A DNA stretch of 39,163 nucleotides from an uncultured Ruminococcus sp. (GTDB lineage: Bacteria > Bacillota > Clostridia > Oscillospirales > CAG-272). The first letter of the stretch is position 1. Each line of letters starts with the position of its first letter. The stretch is from NCBI GenBank assembly GCA_902779285.1, contig CACZAZ010000011.1, positions 1 through 39,163 of the forward strand. The letters are read 5' to 3'. Under the pieces are notes generated by a model. That model was given only the letters and a program-made list of their open reading frames with translations, was not told the origin of the DNA and did no database searches. Position numbers and translations under genes: made by a program. Positions 24,029 to 32,610 of the stretch are shown here, one piece after another.

Positions 24029-27000
24029 ATGAAAAAACTGTCCATAGCGCTTGCTCTGCTTCTGTGCGTCGTTCTGTGCGTCTTCTGCTTCGCGTCCTGC
24101 GGCAAGAAGAAAGCCGCCGCGACCACGGTTGATCAGGGCACGACCCCTGCCGGCACCACGGCTCCCGGCACCACGGCTCCCGACACCACGGCTGAACCTA
24201 CCTTACCCCCGCACGAGCATACCCCCGAAGCGGACTACACGATCGATAAGCCCGCGACCTGCGGCGAAGACGGTCAGAAGTCCATCCACTGCTCCGAGTG
24301 CGGCAACATCATCCCCGGAACCGAGGTCAAGATCGACAAGGATCCCACGCTGCACGTCGTTGACGATTGGACGATCGTTCCGGCGACCGTGATCAAGGAC
24401 GGCAGCAAGACCGGTACCTGCACGGTCTGCCATCAGCCGGTAGAAGAGACGATCGCATTCGTTCCGAAGATCTACGACGCGTCGTCTGCCGCCAACGCTT
24501 GGAAGATCAAGAAAAACCTGACCAATGCGCTCGACGGCAAACATTTCTATCCGACCGACGAGAATCCGAACGGTCTCGACTACTACTTTGAAGTCGACTT
24601 CCTCTGGAATGAGACCATTACGACCAACTGGATCGACGGCGACGGTATGCGTATCGAGCTGGTCAACGCCGACTCCACCCGTGACAACCTCTTCCTGCTC
24701 GTCCCGAAGAACGACAAGTGGGACTCCAGCGACGCGAAGGCGTCCGGCGGCTTTGACTACGGCTGGGTCGCCAACCACACGATCGTCTACGGTCCGATGG
24801 GCGTCAACGGCACCGGCACCAACGCCGAGAACTTCCCGAACATCGGGGAATACGGCTGGCACCGGATCGGCGTCAAGGTCCACCAGGCGGCTGCGATCAA
24901 GGGCGACGGCGTGGAATACTCCATGATCACCACCCTGTATCTCGACGGCGTCAAGGCTTGGCAGATCACCTTCGACCAGAACAACGGCAAGGACTTCTCC
25001 AAGTGGCTTGACAAAGGTCTGATGCTCTTCACGGCTACCAACGAGGAAGGCGTGCTGGCATATGCGGATCCCTCCGCCGACCTGTGCCTCGATTTCAGCG
25101 CTTACCACTCCGAAGAGATGAACGGCTTGTTTATGGTGACCGGCGAGGCGGTCAGCTGCGCGGTCGATCCCGACTTCACGCCTGAAGGCGCCGTTCCCGT
25201 TGCCGATCCCGAGGCTGCGACCCTGACCGTCGCGGAGGGCGTCGAGCTTCCCGCGAAGATCTACTTCAAGGATCCCGCCTCCGGTCACGACCACGTCTGG
25301 ACCGGTCCCGTCGACATCACAAAGCAGGCGACTCTGCTTGAGGACGGCGTGAAGACCGAGCACTGCGCGGTCTGCAACGAGTCTCGCGAGGTCCCGTATT
25401 CGTTCGAGCCCGATATCCAGAAGTTCACGGACGCTACGACGAAGTCGTACAACCCGAACATCGCGAAGGTCAGCGATATCCGCGGTGAAGAGCACTTCTA
25501 CACCGCCGGCAACGACCTGCTGGTCGAGTACTCGGTGCTTTGGACCGAGGAAATCAAGGACCTGAAAAACGATCAGGGTCCGTACATGGATTTCAGATTC
25601 ACGCAGACCTCCAATCCCGACACCACGAACAAGAACATCTTCTACTGGTCGCTGTCCGACAACTGCAAGGGTTCCGACTGCAAATTCGCGGGCGGCTTCG
25701 AGTGGGGCGGCATCGATCAGAACGAGCCCGACAACCCCTATCCGAAGTTCACCGACGGCGCTCTCGGACTCGGCGAAACCAGAGACGAGTATCCGAACAT
25801 CGGCGGCGCCAACAAGGGCGACGGTATTCCTCAGGGTGAGGACCGTTACGGCTGGCACCGCGTCAGCGTCCGCTATCGTCAGGAAGTTGCCAACGTCGAT
25901 GCGGTCAAGGCGGGCGCCGCGGCGGAGTACAAACTCTCGCTGTGGGCGTACATTGACGGTGTCCTCGTCGTTCACGCTTACGCAACCGATTTCATCTATC
26001 GTCCGGGTAAGAGTGATCAGAAAGACTACAAACTCTACACCGCTGCCAGCGACGGAAACGGCGGCATCGCCTACACCGAAAGCGGCGACGATCTGTATTT
26101 CAGCGGCGCGTACTTCCACTACAAACAGATGGCGTCGGGCAAGGTCGCTTACTTCGCGATCGCCGACTACTCCGCGAAGATCGGTTCCGAATTCGAGCAG
26201 AACGTCGCTCAGGTCAACTACCCCGTTGCGAAACAGCTCGAAGTTGAGGACGGCGTGTTCGTCCCCGTGACGATGTGGTACACCAAGGCGTGCGCCGAGC
26301 ATACCTGGGACGGCGAGTTCACCTTGGTCGAAGAAGCGACCCTCCTGAACGACGGTCTGAAGGTCGAGCATTGCTCGGTCTGCGGTATGTCGCACGAGGT
26401 CGCCGTTGAAGCGGCTCCCGTGATCACCGATTCCAAGAACATTGCCGCCAGCCCGTATGCCGACAACAGCAACAAGGACCTCGCGATCCTGAAGAGCGTT
26501 GCCAACATTCGCGGCGAAGATCACTTCTATCCCGATTCTACCGAAATCGGCGCACAGGGCAACGACCTCTGGTTCGAGTACTCCTTCCTGTACAACGATT
26601 CTCTGCAGTATCGTGACGCTGCGGAGCACCTCGCAGAGATGCGTCTGTTCGGTTTCCGCTCTGCCGATTATTCGAAGTACAGAGGCTTCTACTACATCTA
26701 CTTCCTGAACGACGACGGTAAGGGCGGCGCCTTCAACACTTCCGGCGACTGCCCGTGGGCGGGACACATCGACTTCTCGACCTACGACACCACGTACTCT
26801 CGCGGTCAGAACTGCGCGGACGATCTGACTTCTCTCGGCAACAAGCTGAACGGCAAAACGATCGGCAGATACATCGCCGGTTGGGGTGCCGGACGCGACG
26901 ACTCTCCGTACCTCTGGGATGCCGAGTATCAGACTATGGGCGGCTGGCACCGTCTCGGCTTCCGGTATCACCAGGAAGTTGCGTCGGTTGAGGGCAACAA

Positions 27001-28297
27001 GGTCACTTACGCCGGCTACACCGAACTCTACATCGACGGCGTTCTGTGCTGGAGAGTTCATACCAACTTCAGCGACACGCATAACGACGGTCTCGGAAAG
27101 AAGGGTCTGCTTCTGTGGACTGCGACCGCGGCTGACGGCGTGATCACCGGTTACACCGAAAACGATACGATGCTGGTCGGAACGCGGATCGACAGACTCG
27201 ATACGTCTTCCCAGAGCGTCTACGTCGGAATCGACGATCCTCAGTGGAACTGCGGCGACGGCTTCGTCCATCCCGTGGTCCGCGTCGAAGAACCGAAACC
27301 CACGAAGATCACGCTTCCCGACGGCAACGATTATGACGGCGCGATGTACTTCACCTACGCGCACGATCACGTCTGGGACGAGGATTACGAAGTCGTCAAA
27401 GAGGCGACCCTCCTTGAGGACGGTATCAGGATCGACCATTGCTCGATCTGCGGCGAGACCCGCGAGACCGACTATGCGGAAGAGCCGATCGTCTATCTGA
27501 CGAACTGGAACGCCGCGGAACGTGCCGCGAGCCCCTACTCGATCGATAACCCCGACGATCACAAGGACACCTTCGGCTTCAAAGAAGCTATCAAGGACGT
27601 CAGAGGCGATGATCACTACTACGGCGGCAACGATCTTCTGATCGAGTTCTCGTTCCTGTACAACGCAACGATGGCGAACGCGTCTCATGACGGTACGCTG
27701 GCGGTGATGTACATTGAGAACAACAACCTGTTCAACGTGAACGTCAAGACCGGTAAGATTACCGCGGCCGAAAGATCCGGCGACGTCTACGTCTATCCGA
27801 CTCCCGAAGCTATCGCGCTTGACTCCTCCGTGAAGACCGTCGATATCGGCGAGTACGGTTGGCACCGCTTCGCGGTCCGTATCCATCAGGACGCCGTGAA
27901 CAACGGCGGAGAGGTCGAGTACACCGTGATCGCGACCGCGTACCTCGACGGCGCGAAGATCATCGAGATCGACAAGACCGCCTACGCGCTCTCCAAGCAC
28001 AACGGCAGCAGCGGATACACCGGTCTGCTCTACACCGCGACGATCGAGGACGACAACGTCGTCTGCGCGGATCTGCCGGAGAACAAGTACTGCGACGTTT
28101 ACGTGATGGTTGAGTGCATCTACGCCAACGAGGACGACGCGAACGCCGGTTACGTCGTGGTTGCCGACGTCGATATCACCTGCGGCGCAGACTTCGTTGA
28201 GGACGTCAGCGCGGTTGCCGATCCCGCCGCCGATACCCTTGAGGTAGCGGATGGCGTCGAGCTTCCCGCCGCGATCTACTACGAGTACGCCGGCTAA
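24029..28297 (+). CDS. Large surface lipoprotein with four tandem unrecognised modules
   Basis: 1422 residues. A signal peptide ends in the lipobox-like FASC (lipid Cys24), then a Thr/Ala/Pro linker (TTAPGTTAPDTT) and four modules starting near residues 62, 419, 756 and 1110. Each opens with a His/Trp segment plus ATLLEDG and a paired-Cys motif (HCSECG, HCAVCN, HCSVCG, HCSICG; the first module has a second one, TCTVCH), then G-E-D-H-F-Y, a strand like LLVEYSVLW, a GWHRxxVRxHQE motif, a YIDG strand, and closes with V-x-x-P...DGVxLPAxIYY. The pattern suggests a small Cys-rich domain followed by a beta-sandwich, possibly a carbohydrate- or protein-binding surface repeat. I do not know this family. 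AGGAGG precedes the ATG. A broken single-module paralogue lies upstream. Confidence 0.88.
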   Translation: MKKLSIALALLLCVVLCVFCFASCGKKKAAATTVDQGTTPAGTTAPGTTAPDTTAEPTLPPHEHTPEADYTIDKPATCGEDGQKSIHCSECGNIIPGTEVKIDKDPTLHVVDDWTIVPATVIKDGSKTGTCTVCHQPVEETIAFVPKIYDASSAANAWKIKKNLTNALDGKHFYPTDENPNGLDYYFEVDFLWNETITTNWIDGDGMRIELVNADSTRDNLFLLVPKNDKWDSSDAKASGGFDYGWVANHTIVYGPMGVNGTGTNAENFPNIGEYGWHRIGVKVHQAAAIKGDGVEYSMITTLYLDGVKAWQITFDQNNGKDFSKWLDKGLMLFTATNEEGVLAYADPSADLCLDFSAYHSEEMNGLFMVTGEAVSCAVDPDFTPEGAVPVADPEAATLTVAEGVELPAKIYFKDPASGHDHVWTGPVDITKQATLLEDGVKTEHCAVCNESREVPYSFEPDIQKFTDATTKSYNPNIAKVSDIRGEEHFYTAGNDLLVEYSVLWTEEIKDLKNDQGPYMDFRFTQTSNPDTTNKNIFYWSLSDNCKGSDCKFAGGFEWGGIDQNEPDNPYPKFTDGALGLGETRDEYPNIGGANKGDGIPQGEDRYGWHRVSVRYRQEVANVDAVKAGAAAEYKLSLWAYIDGVLVVHAYATDFIYRPGKSDQKDYKLYTAASDGNGGIAYTESGDDLYFSGAYFHYKQMASGKVAYFAIADYSAKIGSEFEQNVAQVNYPVAKQLEVEDGVFVPVTMWYTKACAEHTWDGEFTLVEEATLLNDGLKVEHCSVCGMSHEVAVEAAPVITDSKNIAASPYADNSNKDLAILKSVANIRGEDHFYPDSTEIGAQGNDLWFEYSFLYNDSLQYRDAAEHLAEMRLFGFRSADYSKYRGFYYIYFLNDDGKGGAFNTSGDCPWAGHIDFSTYDTTYSRGQNCADDLTSLGNKLNGKTIGRYIAGWGAGRDDSPYLWDAEYQTMGGWHRLGFRYHQEVASVEGNKVTYAGYTELYIDGVLCWRVHTNFSDTHNDGLGKKGLLLWTATAADGVITGYTENDTMLVGTRIDRLDTSSQSVYVGIDDPQWNCGDGFVHPVVRVEEPKPTKITLPDGNDYDGAMYFTYAHDHVWDEDYEVVKEATLLEDGIRIDHCSICGETRETDYAEEPIVYLTNWNAAERAASPYSIDNPDDHKDTFGFKEAIKDVRGDDHYYGGNDLLIEFSFLYNATMANASHDGTLAVMYIENNNLFNVNVKTGKITAAERSGDVYVYPTPEAIALDSSVKTVDIGEYGWHRFAVRIHQDAVNNGGEVEYTVIATAYLDGAKIIEIDKTAYALSKHNGSSGYTGLLYTATIEDDNVVCADLPENKYCDVYVMVECIYANEDDANAGYVVVADVDITCGADFVEDVSAVADPAADTLEVADGVELPAAIYYEYAG

Positions 28298-28307
28298 CGA
28301 AACCCCG

Positions 28308-28371
28308 AGACGGTACGGCTGAAATCCGAATGGGACTATCTCAAATCCGCTTCGCGTTTTCCGTACCGTCT
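28308..28371 (+). other. Long-range inverted repeat after the lipoprotein gene
   Basis: AGACGGTACGG (28308-28318) pairs perfectly with CCGTACCGTCT (28361-28371) across a 42-nt loop. It lies between the stop codon and the terminator and may protect the 3' end of the long mRNA. Confidence 0.6.
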
Positions 28372-28377
28372 ACCCCC

Positions 28378-28413
28378 AAGAAGACCGCCCCCCGGGGCGG
28401 TCTTCTTTATTTT
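28378..28413 (+). terminator. Terminator of the four-module lipoprotein gene
   Basis: AAGAAGACCGCCCC pairs with GGGGCGGTCTTCTT, followed by TATTTTT. Strong rho-independent terminator. Confidence 0.93.
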
Positions 28414-28440
28414 TCCTTAGTCCCCACACGCCCCCTCACG

Positions 28441-28835
28441 TCGCGCTCCGCGCGACTCGAAATATCTCGCTGCGCTCGATTCGATATACGCTCGCAAGCT
28501 CGCGTTCGGTATACGCTCGTAAACTCGCGCTCGATATATCTCGCTCCGCTCGATTCGATATATGCTCGTAAACTCGCATTCGATATACGCTCGCAAGCTC
28601 GCGTTCGATATATGCTCGTAAACTCGCATTCGATATACGCTCGCAAGCTCGCGTTCGATATATGCTCGTAAACTCGCGTTCGATATACGCTCGCAAGCTC
28701 GCGTTCGATATGTTCGCTGCGCGAACGAGAAGGATTCTATCACGCCGCGTTTAGGGGGCAGGGGGGTCCCCCGCGGCATATCGAGTGCGAAGCACATATC
28801 GAGTCCGGAGGACATATCGAGCGCCGAAGGCGCAT
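28441..28835 (+). repeat. Mini-hairpin repeat array C with 118-bp core
   Basis: The longest array. About ten left-arm units alternate GCTCGCAAGCTCGC and GCTCGTAAACTCGC types, with two CTCGCTGC/CTCC-GCTCG units, all joined by TTCGATATA boxes at about 25-bp spacing. The 118-bp core follows (28704-28821), then one GCGCC-GAAG-GGCGC-type unit. The regular alternation of two unit types suggests growth by duplication of unit pairs. Confidence 0.9.
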
Positions 28836-28881
28836 TTGAATATGTTTGACGTTCAATCATGAGAAAAACTGTTCTTTCCTC

Positions 28882-28910
28882 TTGACGGAAATCTTGTTCG
28901 GCGGTATAAT
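28882..28910 (+). promoter_or_regulatory. Promoter of the PHP-domain gene
   Basis: TTGACG (28882-28887), 17 bp, TATAAT (28905-28910). Confidence 0.87.
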
Positions 28911-28945
28911 ATTCGTGATATTCCGATTGTCTTGGGAGGACGAAA

Positions 28946-29992
28946 ATGAAGCGTTGGCTCATCTCCGAAAACGGCAACTTTTATAAGGCGTGTCTGCATC
29001 TCCACACCACCCTCTCCGACGGCAGTTTTACGCCGGAAGAGGTGAAGAAGATGTACGTCGAAAAGGGGTATTCGATCATCGCCTTTACCGATCACGACAT
29101 CTTTATCCCGCACAACGATTTTTCCGACGAGAATTTTCTCGCGATCAACTCGCACGAGGTCGAGATCAGCGAGTACCTGTATAAGCCCAACCGCTACCAC
29201 AAGACCTATCATCTGAACTTCTACGCCAAGGACCGCAACACGACCATGACTCCCGTTTTCTCCGAGAAGCGGGTCTACATCGGGGAGTCCCCGAAATACG
29301 TCACCGAAGAGATGAAAAAGACCGACGTTTGGGCGTGCTATTCGGTCCGTTCGATCAACAAGTTGATCGAACGCGCCAACGAAAACGGCTTTTTCGTCAC
29401 CTACAACCACCCCGTCTGGTCGCTCCAGAACTACGAGGATTACGCGGGGCTGGAGGGGCTCTGGGGCGTCGAGGTCTGGAATACCGGATGCGTCCTCGAG
29501 GGGATGCCCGACACCACCGTTCCGTTCGACGATCTGCTCCGGCAGGGGAAGGACGTGTTCCCGATCTGCTCGGACGACAGCCACGGCGACTACGACTGTT
29601 TCGGCGGCTGGACGATGATCAAAGCCGATTCGCTCGACTACGACGACGTGATCAAGTCTCTGCTCGCGGGCAACTTCTACTCGACGACGGGACCCGAGAT
29701 CTACGAACTGTCGGTCGAAGATAAGATCTTGACCGTGAAATCGAGCGAGATCAAGGATATCCGCGTGGTCTCCGACTGGCGCGCCCCGGGCTCCAAGACC
29801 CATACCCCCGAGCGCGAGGGCGACGTCTGGGTGACGAAGATCCCCCTGAAGACCTACCGCGACAATTACCGCGCGAAGATGGTTTACGGAGCGAAGAACT
29901 CCTATTTCCGTCTGGATCTCACCTCCCCCGACGGCAAGCACGCTTATACCCCCGCCTACCGCTTTAAAGATTTCCCCGAACTTTATCAATAA
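28946..29992 (+). CDS. PHP-domain metal-dependent phosphoesterase-like protein
   Basis: 348 residues with the PHP metal-site motifs in order: CLHLHTTLSDGS near residue 17, AFTDHD near 46, YNHPVWS near 154 and CSDDSHGDYD near 209, the His and Asp ligands of a trinuclear site. The C-terminal 100 residues (LTVKSSEIKDIRVVSDW onward) form a beta-rich extension. Such stand-alone PHP proteins hydrolyse phosphoesters, but the substrate of this subgroup is not clear. No signal peptide, so probably cytoplasmic. The ATG at 28946 follows GGGAGGAC. It is followed by a hairpin and then a beta-mannosidase gene on the same strand. Confidence 0.88.
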   Translation: MKRWLISENGNFYKACLHLHTTLSDGSFTPEEVKKMYVEKGYSIIAFTDHDIFIPHNDFSDENFLAINSHEVEISEYLYKPNRYHKTYHLNFYAKDRNTTMTPVFSEKRVYIGESPKYVTEEMKKTDVWACYSVRSINKLIERANENGFFVTYNHPVWSLQNYEDYAGLEGLWGVEVWNTGCVLEGMPDTTVPFDDLLRQGKDVFPICSDDSHGDYDCFGGWTMIKADSLDYDDVIKSLLAGNFYSTTGPEIYELSVEDKILTVKSSEIKDIRVVSDWRAPGSKTHTPEREGDVWVTKIPLKTYRDNYRAKMVYGAKNSYFRLDLTSPDGKHAYTPAYRFKDFPELYQ

Positions 29993-29994
29993 GC

Positions 29995-30026
29995 AAAACG
30001 CCGCGCGCCTCCGCACGCGGCGTTTT
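29995..30026 (+). terminator. Terminator-like hairpin after the PHP gene
   Basis: AAAACGCCGCG pairs with CGCGGCGTTTT; the T tract is only four bases and then TAG, so some read-through into the mannosidase gene is likely, especially as no separate promoter is visible for it. Confidence 0.6.
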
Positions 30027-30068
30027 AGAAAAACTGCTTGATCTCAAACGAGAAAGAGAGGTTCCGTT

Positions 30069-32498
30069 ATGCTCCTAAACGGCGTATGGCAGGGCAGAAT
30101 CACAAACGAAAAAGGCGAGTCGTTCGCGTTTCCCGCGAGCGTACCCGGCTGCGTCCACACCGATCTTCTCGCCTGCGGGAAGATAGAGGATTTCTATTAC
30201 CGCGACGAATCGAAAAAGGTGCAATGGATCGAGCGCTGCGACGTCGCCTACACCCGCGAATTCGACGTCCCGGAACTCTCCCCCTCCGCGTTTCTCGAGT
30301 TCGATGGGCTGGACACCTACTGCGACGTCCTTTTGAACGGGCAGACGGTCGGGGAGGCGCACAATATGTTCGTCCCGCACGCCTTTCCCGTCGACGGCGT
30401 TCTGAAGCGGGGGACCAACTGCCTGGAGGTGCGTTTCCGCTCTCCTGTCCGCGAGGTCGAGGGCAAGCCGTCGCTCCCCGGCGCCTTTACGACCGAGCGG
30501 CTCCATACCCGACGGATCCAATGCACCTACGGCTGGGACTGGGTTGACCGTTTCGTTACGATGGGCGTTTTCCGCGACGTCCGGCTGGTTTTCCGCCGCC
30601 CCAATACGATCGCGGGGGTCTACGTCACGACCGAAGAGATCCTGTCGGACTCGGCGCAGATCAGGGTCGCCGTTTCGCTCGCGGACTTTCAGAATAACGG
30701 CGATCTCCTTTCGCTCTCGATCAAGGGTCCCGACGGCGACGTCGTCTTTGAAAAAAAGCGCGTTCTGCTCGATCCGTCGCTTGAAGAATGGATCGATCTT
30801 CCCGACGCGCGGCTCTGGTATCCGAACGGATACGGAGAGCAGCCGCTCTATACTCTGACGGCGAAAACCCCGGCGGGAGAGACCTCGGTCACGTTCGGTA
30901 TCCGCCGGATCACCCTGCGCCAGCTGATCGACCGACCCGGCAGCCCGGAATCCGAGCGCTGCAAGGAGATCCAAAGTCAGCCCTTCGCGAAAGGAAAGGA
31001 CGACAACGAGACCACCTCGGGCTTCACGGTCGTGGTCAACGGAACGCCGATCTTCTGCAAGGGCGCCGATTGGGTCCCCTGCGAGCCCTTCCCGTCCGCC
31101 GAGACCCCCGAAAAGATCGCGCGGATCCTCGAAACCAGCCGCGCGTGCGGGGTGAATATGATCCGCGTCTGGGGCGGCGGTATCTTCGAGCGCGACGAGT
31201 TCTACGACGAATGCGACCGCCTCGGGATCCTCGTGGCGCAGGACTTTCTGATGGCTTGCGGCACCTATCCCGAAAACGAGGATCGGTTCCTCGACGAACT
31301 GAAACTTGAGGCGATAGCCGGGGCTATGCGGCTCCGCAATCACGCCTGCCTCGCGTTCTGGAACGGCGACAACGAAAACGCCGTCTACGGCAACGAAAAC
31401 AAGACCGATTTCCCCGGCTACCTCGCGGCGAAGGTCATCGCGCCGATCCTTTCGGAACTCGATCCCGCCCGCCGTTTTCTCCCGTCCTCTCCCTACGGCG
31501 GCGACCCCTACTGCAGCCCGACGCGCGGGACCGCGCACAGCACCTTTTTCCTCGGCACGTTTTTCCGTTACGTCCGCGAAAGCGACCTGTCCGATTGGAA
31601 CAAGACCATGTCGCAGTATCTGACCCGCTTCAACGCGGAGCAGCCCACGATGGGGATGCCCTTCGTTTCGACGCTCCGCCGTTTCCTCACGGACGAGGAT
31701 ATCTTCGGGGACGATCAGTCCATGTCCGAGTTCCACACCAAGACCAATCCGTCGATCAAGGAACTGACGCTCTACGGACACCTCGCCAAAATGACCGAAA
31801 AACTCTTCGGCGCGTACCGGAGCGGGGAAGACCGGGTCGCCAAAATGCAACAGATGCATTGCGAATGGGTGCGGCTCGGGATGGAACTCTACCGCCGGAA
31901 CAAGTGGTTTGCGTCGGGCATCCTCTTCTGGATGCTGAACGACTGCTGGCCCGCGGCGAACAGTTGGTCCCTTATCGACTATTACGGCGTGGCGAAACCG
32001 GCGTTCTACGCCTTCAAACGCTGCGCCAAACCCGTGATCGCGTCGATCTCGGAAAAAGACGGCAAACTGACCGTCACGATTTCAAACGACTCCCTCGCCC
32101 CCGTATCCGGGAAAGGGCGGCTCGCGCTCTACGATTTCGGGGAGGAAAAAGACCTGCTCCCGACCGAGTTCTCGTATTCCGTCCCCGCCAACAGCGCCGC
32201 GACCGTCCTCTCACTCGACTACAAGCCGTTTGCCGATCGCCTGACGCGCACAAGACTCCCGCTCTGCGATATCGCAAACGACGACGGAACGACCGACCGC
32301 GCGTTTTTCATCCCCTCGCGCTACGCCGATCTGGATCTCGAATACCGCCCGCTGAAGGTGATCGCTGAAACGCCCGATTCGGTCACGGTGCAGGCGGATT
32401 CGTTCAGCCCCTTCGCCCTGCTCGATTCGCCCGATCTGCTTTCGGACAACGCGATCTGTATGAAGCGCGGCGAGATCCGCGTCCTGAAACGCCAATAA
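30069..32498 (+). CDS. Beta-mannosidase, glycoside hydrolase family 2
   Basis: Releases beta-linked mannose from the non-reducing end of manno-oligosaccharides or N-glycan cores. 809 residues, normal length. N-terminal jelly-roll from LLNGVWQGRI with VPGCVHTDLL; CTYGWDWVDRF near residue 153 is the family hallmark; the TIM barrel has IRVWGGGIFERDEFYDECD, the acid/base region FWNGDNEN near 431, and the nucleophile region MSEFHTKTNPS near 552. The C-terminal part is the usual Ig-like domain. No signal peptide, so it acts in the cytoplasm on imported oligosaccharides. The ATG at 30069 follows GAGAGG. No transporter or other glycosidase is adjacent. Confidence 0.94.
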   Translation: MLLNGVWQGRITNEKGESFAFPASVPGCVHTDLLACGKIEDFYYRDESKKVQWIERCDVAYTREFDVPELSPSAFLEFDGLDTYCDVLLNGQTVGEAHNMFVPHAFPVDGVLKRGTNCLEVRFRSPVREVEGKPSLPGAFTTERLHTRRIQCTYGWDWVDRFVTMGVFRDVRLVFRRPNTIAGVYVTTEEILSDSAQIRVAVSLADFQNNGDLLSLSIKGPDGDVVFEKKRVLLDPSLEEWIDLPDARLWYPNGYGEQPLYTLTAKTPAGETSVTFGIRRITLRQLIDRPGSPESERCKEIQSQPFAKGKDDNETTSGFTVVVNGTPIFCKGADWVPCEPFPSAETPEKIARILETSRACGVNMIRVWGGGIFERDEFYDECDRLGILVAQDFLMACGTYPENEDRFLDELKLEAIAGAMRLRNHACLAFWNGDNENAVYGNENKTDFPGYLAAKVIAPILSELDPARRFLPSSPYGGDPYCSPTRGTAHSTFFLGTFFRYVRESDLSDWNKTMSQYLTRFNAEQPTMGMPFVSTLRRFLTDEDIFGDDQSMSEFHTKTNPSIKELTLYGHLAKMTEKLFGAYRSGEDRVAKMQQMHCEWVRLGMELYRRNKWFASGILFWMLNDCWPAANSWSLIDYYGVAKPAFYAFKRCAKPVIASISEKDGKLTVTISNDSLAPVSGKGRLALYDFGEEKDLLPTEFSYSVPANSAATVLSLDYKPFADRLTRTRLPLCDIANDDGTTDRAFFIPSRYADLDLEYRPLKVIAETPDSVTVQADSFSPFALLDSPDLLSDNAICMKRGEIRVLKRQ

Positions 32499-32560
32499 AA
32501 CCTATCCCCTGCAGTAAACTGCGCGGGAAACTCATAACTTCCCGGGTTTATCCGGGCGTC

Positions 32561-32595
32561 AAAAAATGAAGCGGCGGTTAAACCGCCGCTTCATT
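32561..32595 (-). terminator. Terminator of the MmcQ-lipoprotein-GGDEF group
   Basis: An AATGAAGCGGCGG/CCGCCGCTTCATT stem of about 13 bp; on the minus strand it is followed by TTTTTT. On the plus strand there is no T run, though it may also halt the mannosidase transcript. Confidence 0.85.
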
Positions 32596-32610
32596 CATAA
32601 CCGATAACTT

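Noticed and set aside
24203..28000. A 1265-codon open frame on the minus strand opposite the large lipoprotein gene
   Set aside because: It has no ribosome site, no recognisable domain and is explained by GC-rich codon bias on the coding strand. The plus strand has signal peptide, lipobox, repeats, promoter and terminator.
21251..28835. CRISPR array interpretation of the periodic repeats
   Set aside because: Units are 18-26 bp with fixed boxes and related stems; there are no unique spacers of constant length and no cas genes.
28417..28977. Short open frames inside the repeat arrays giving repetitive peptides (RAYIE-like)
   Set aside because: They come from in-frame reading of 25-bp-type repeats on either strand, with no start signals and no conservation expected of a protein.
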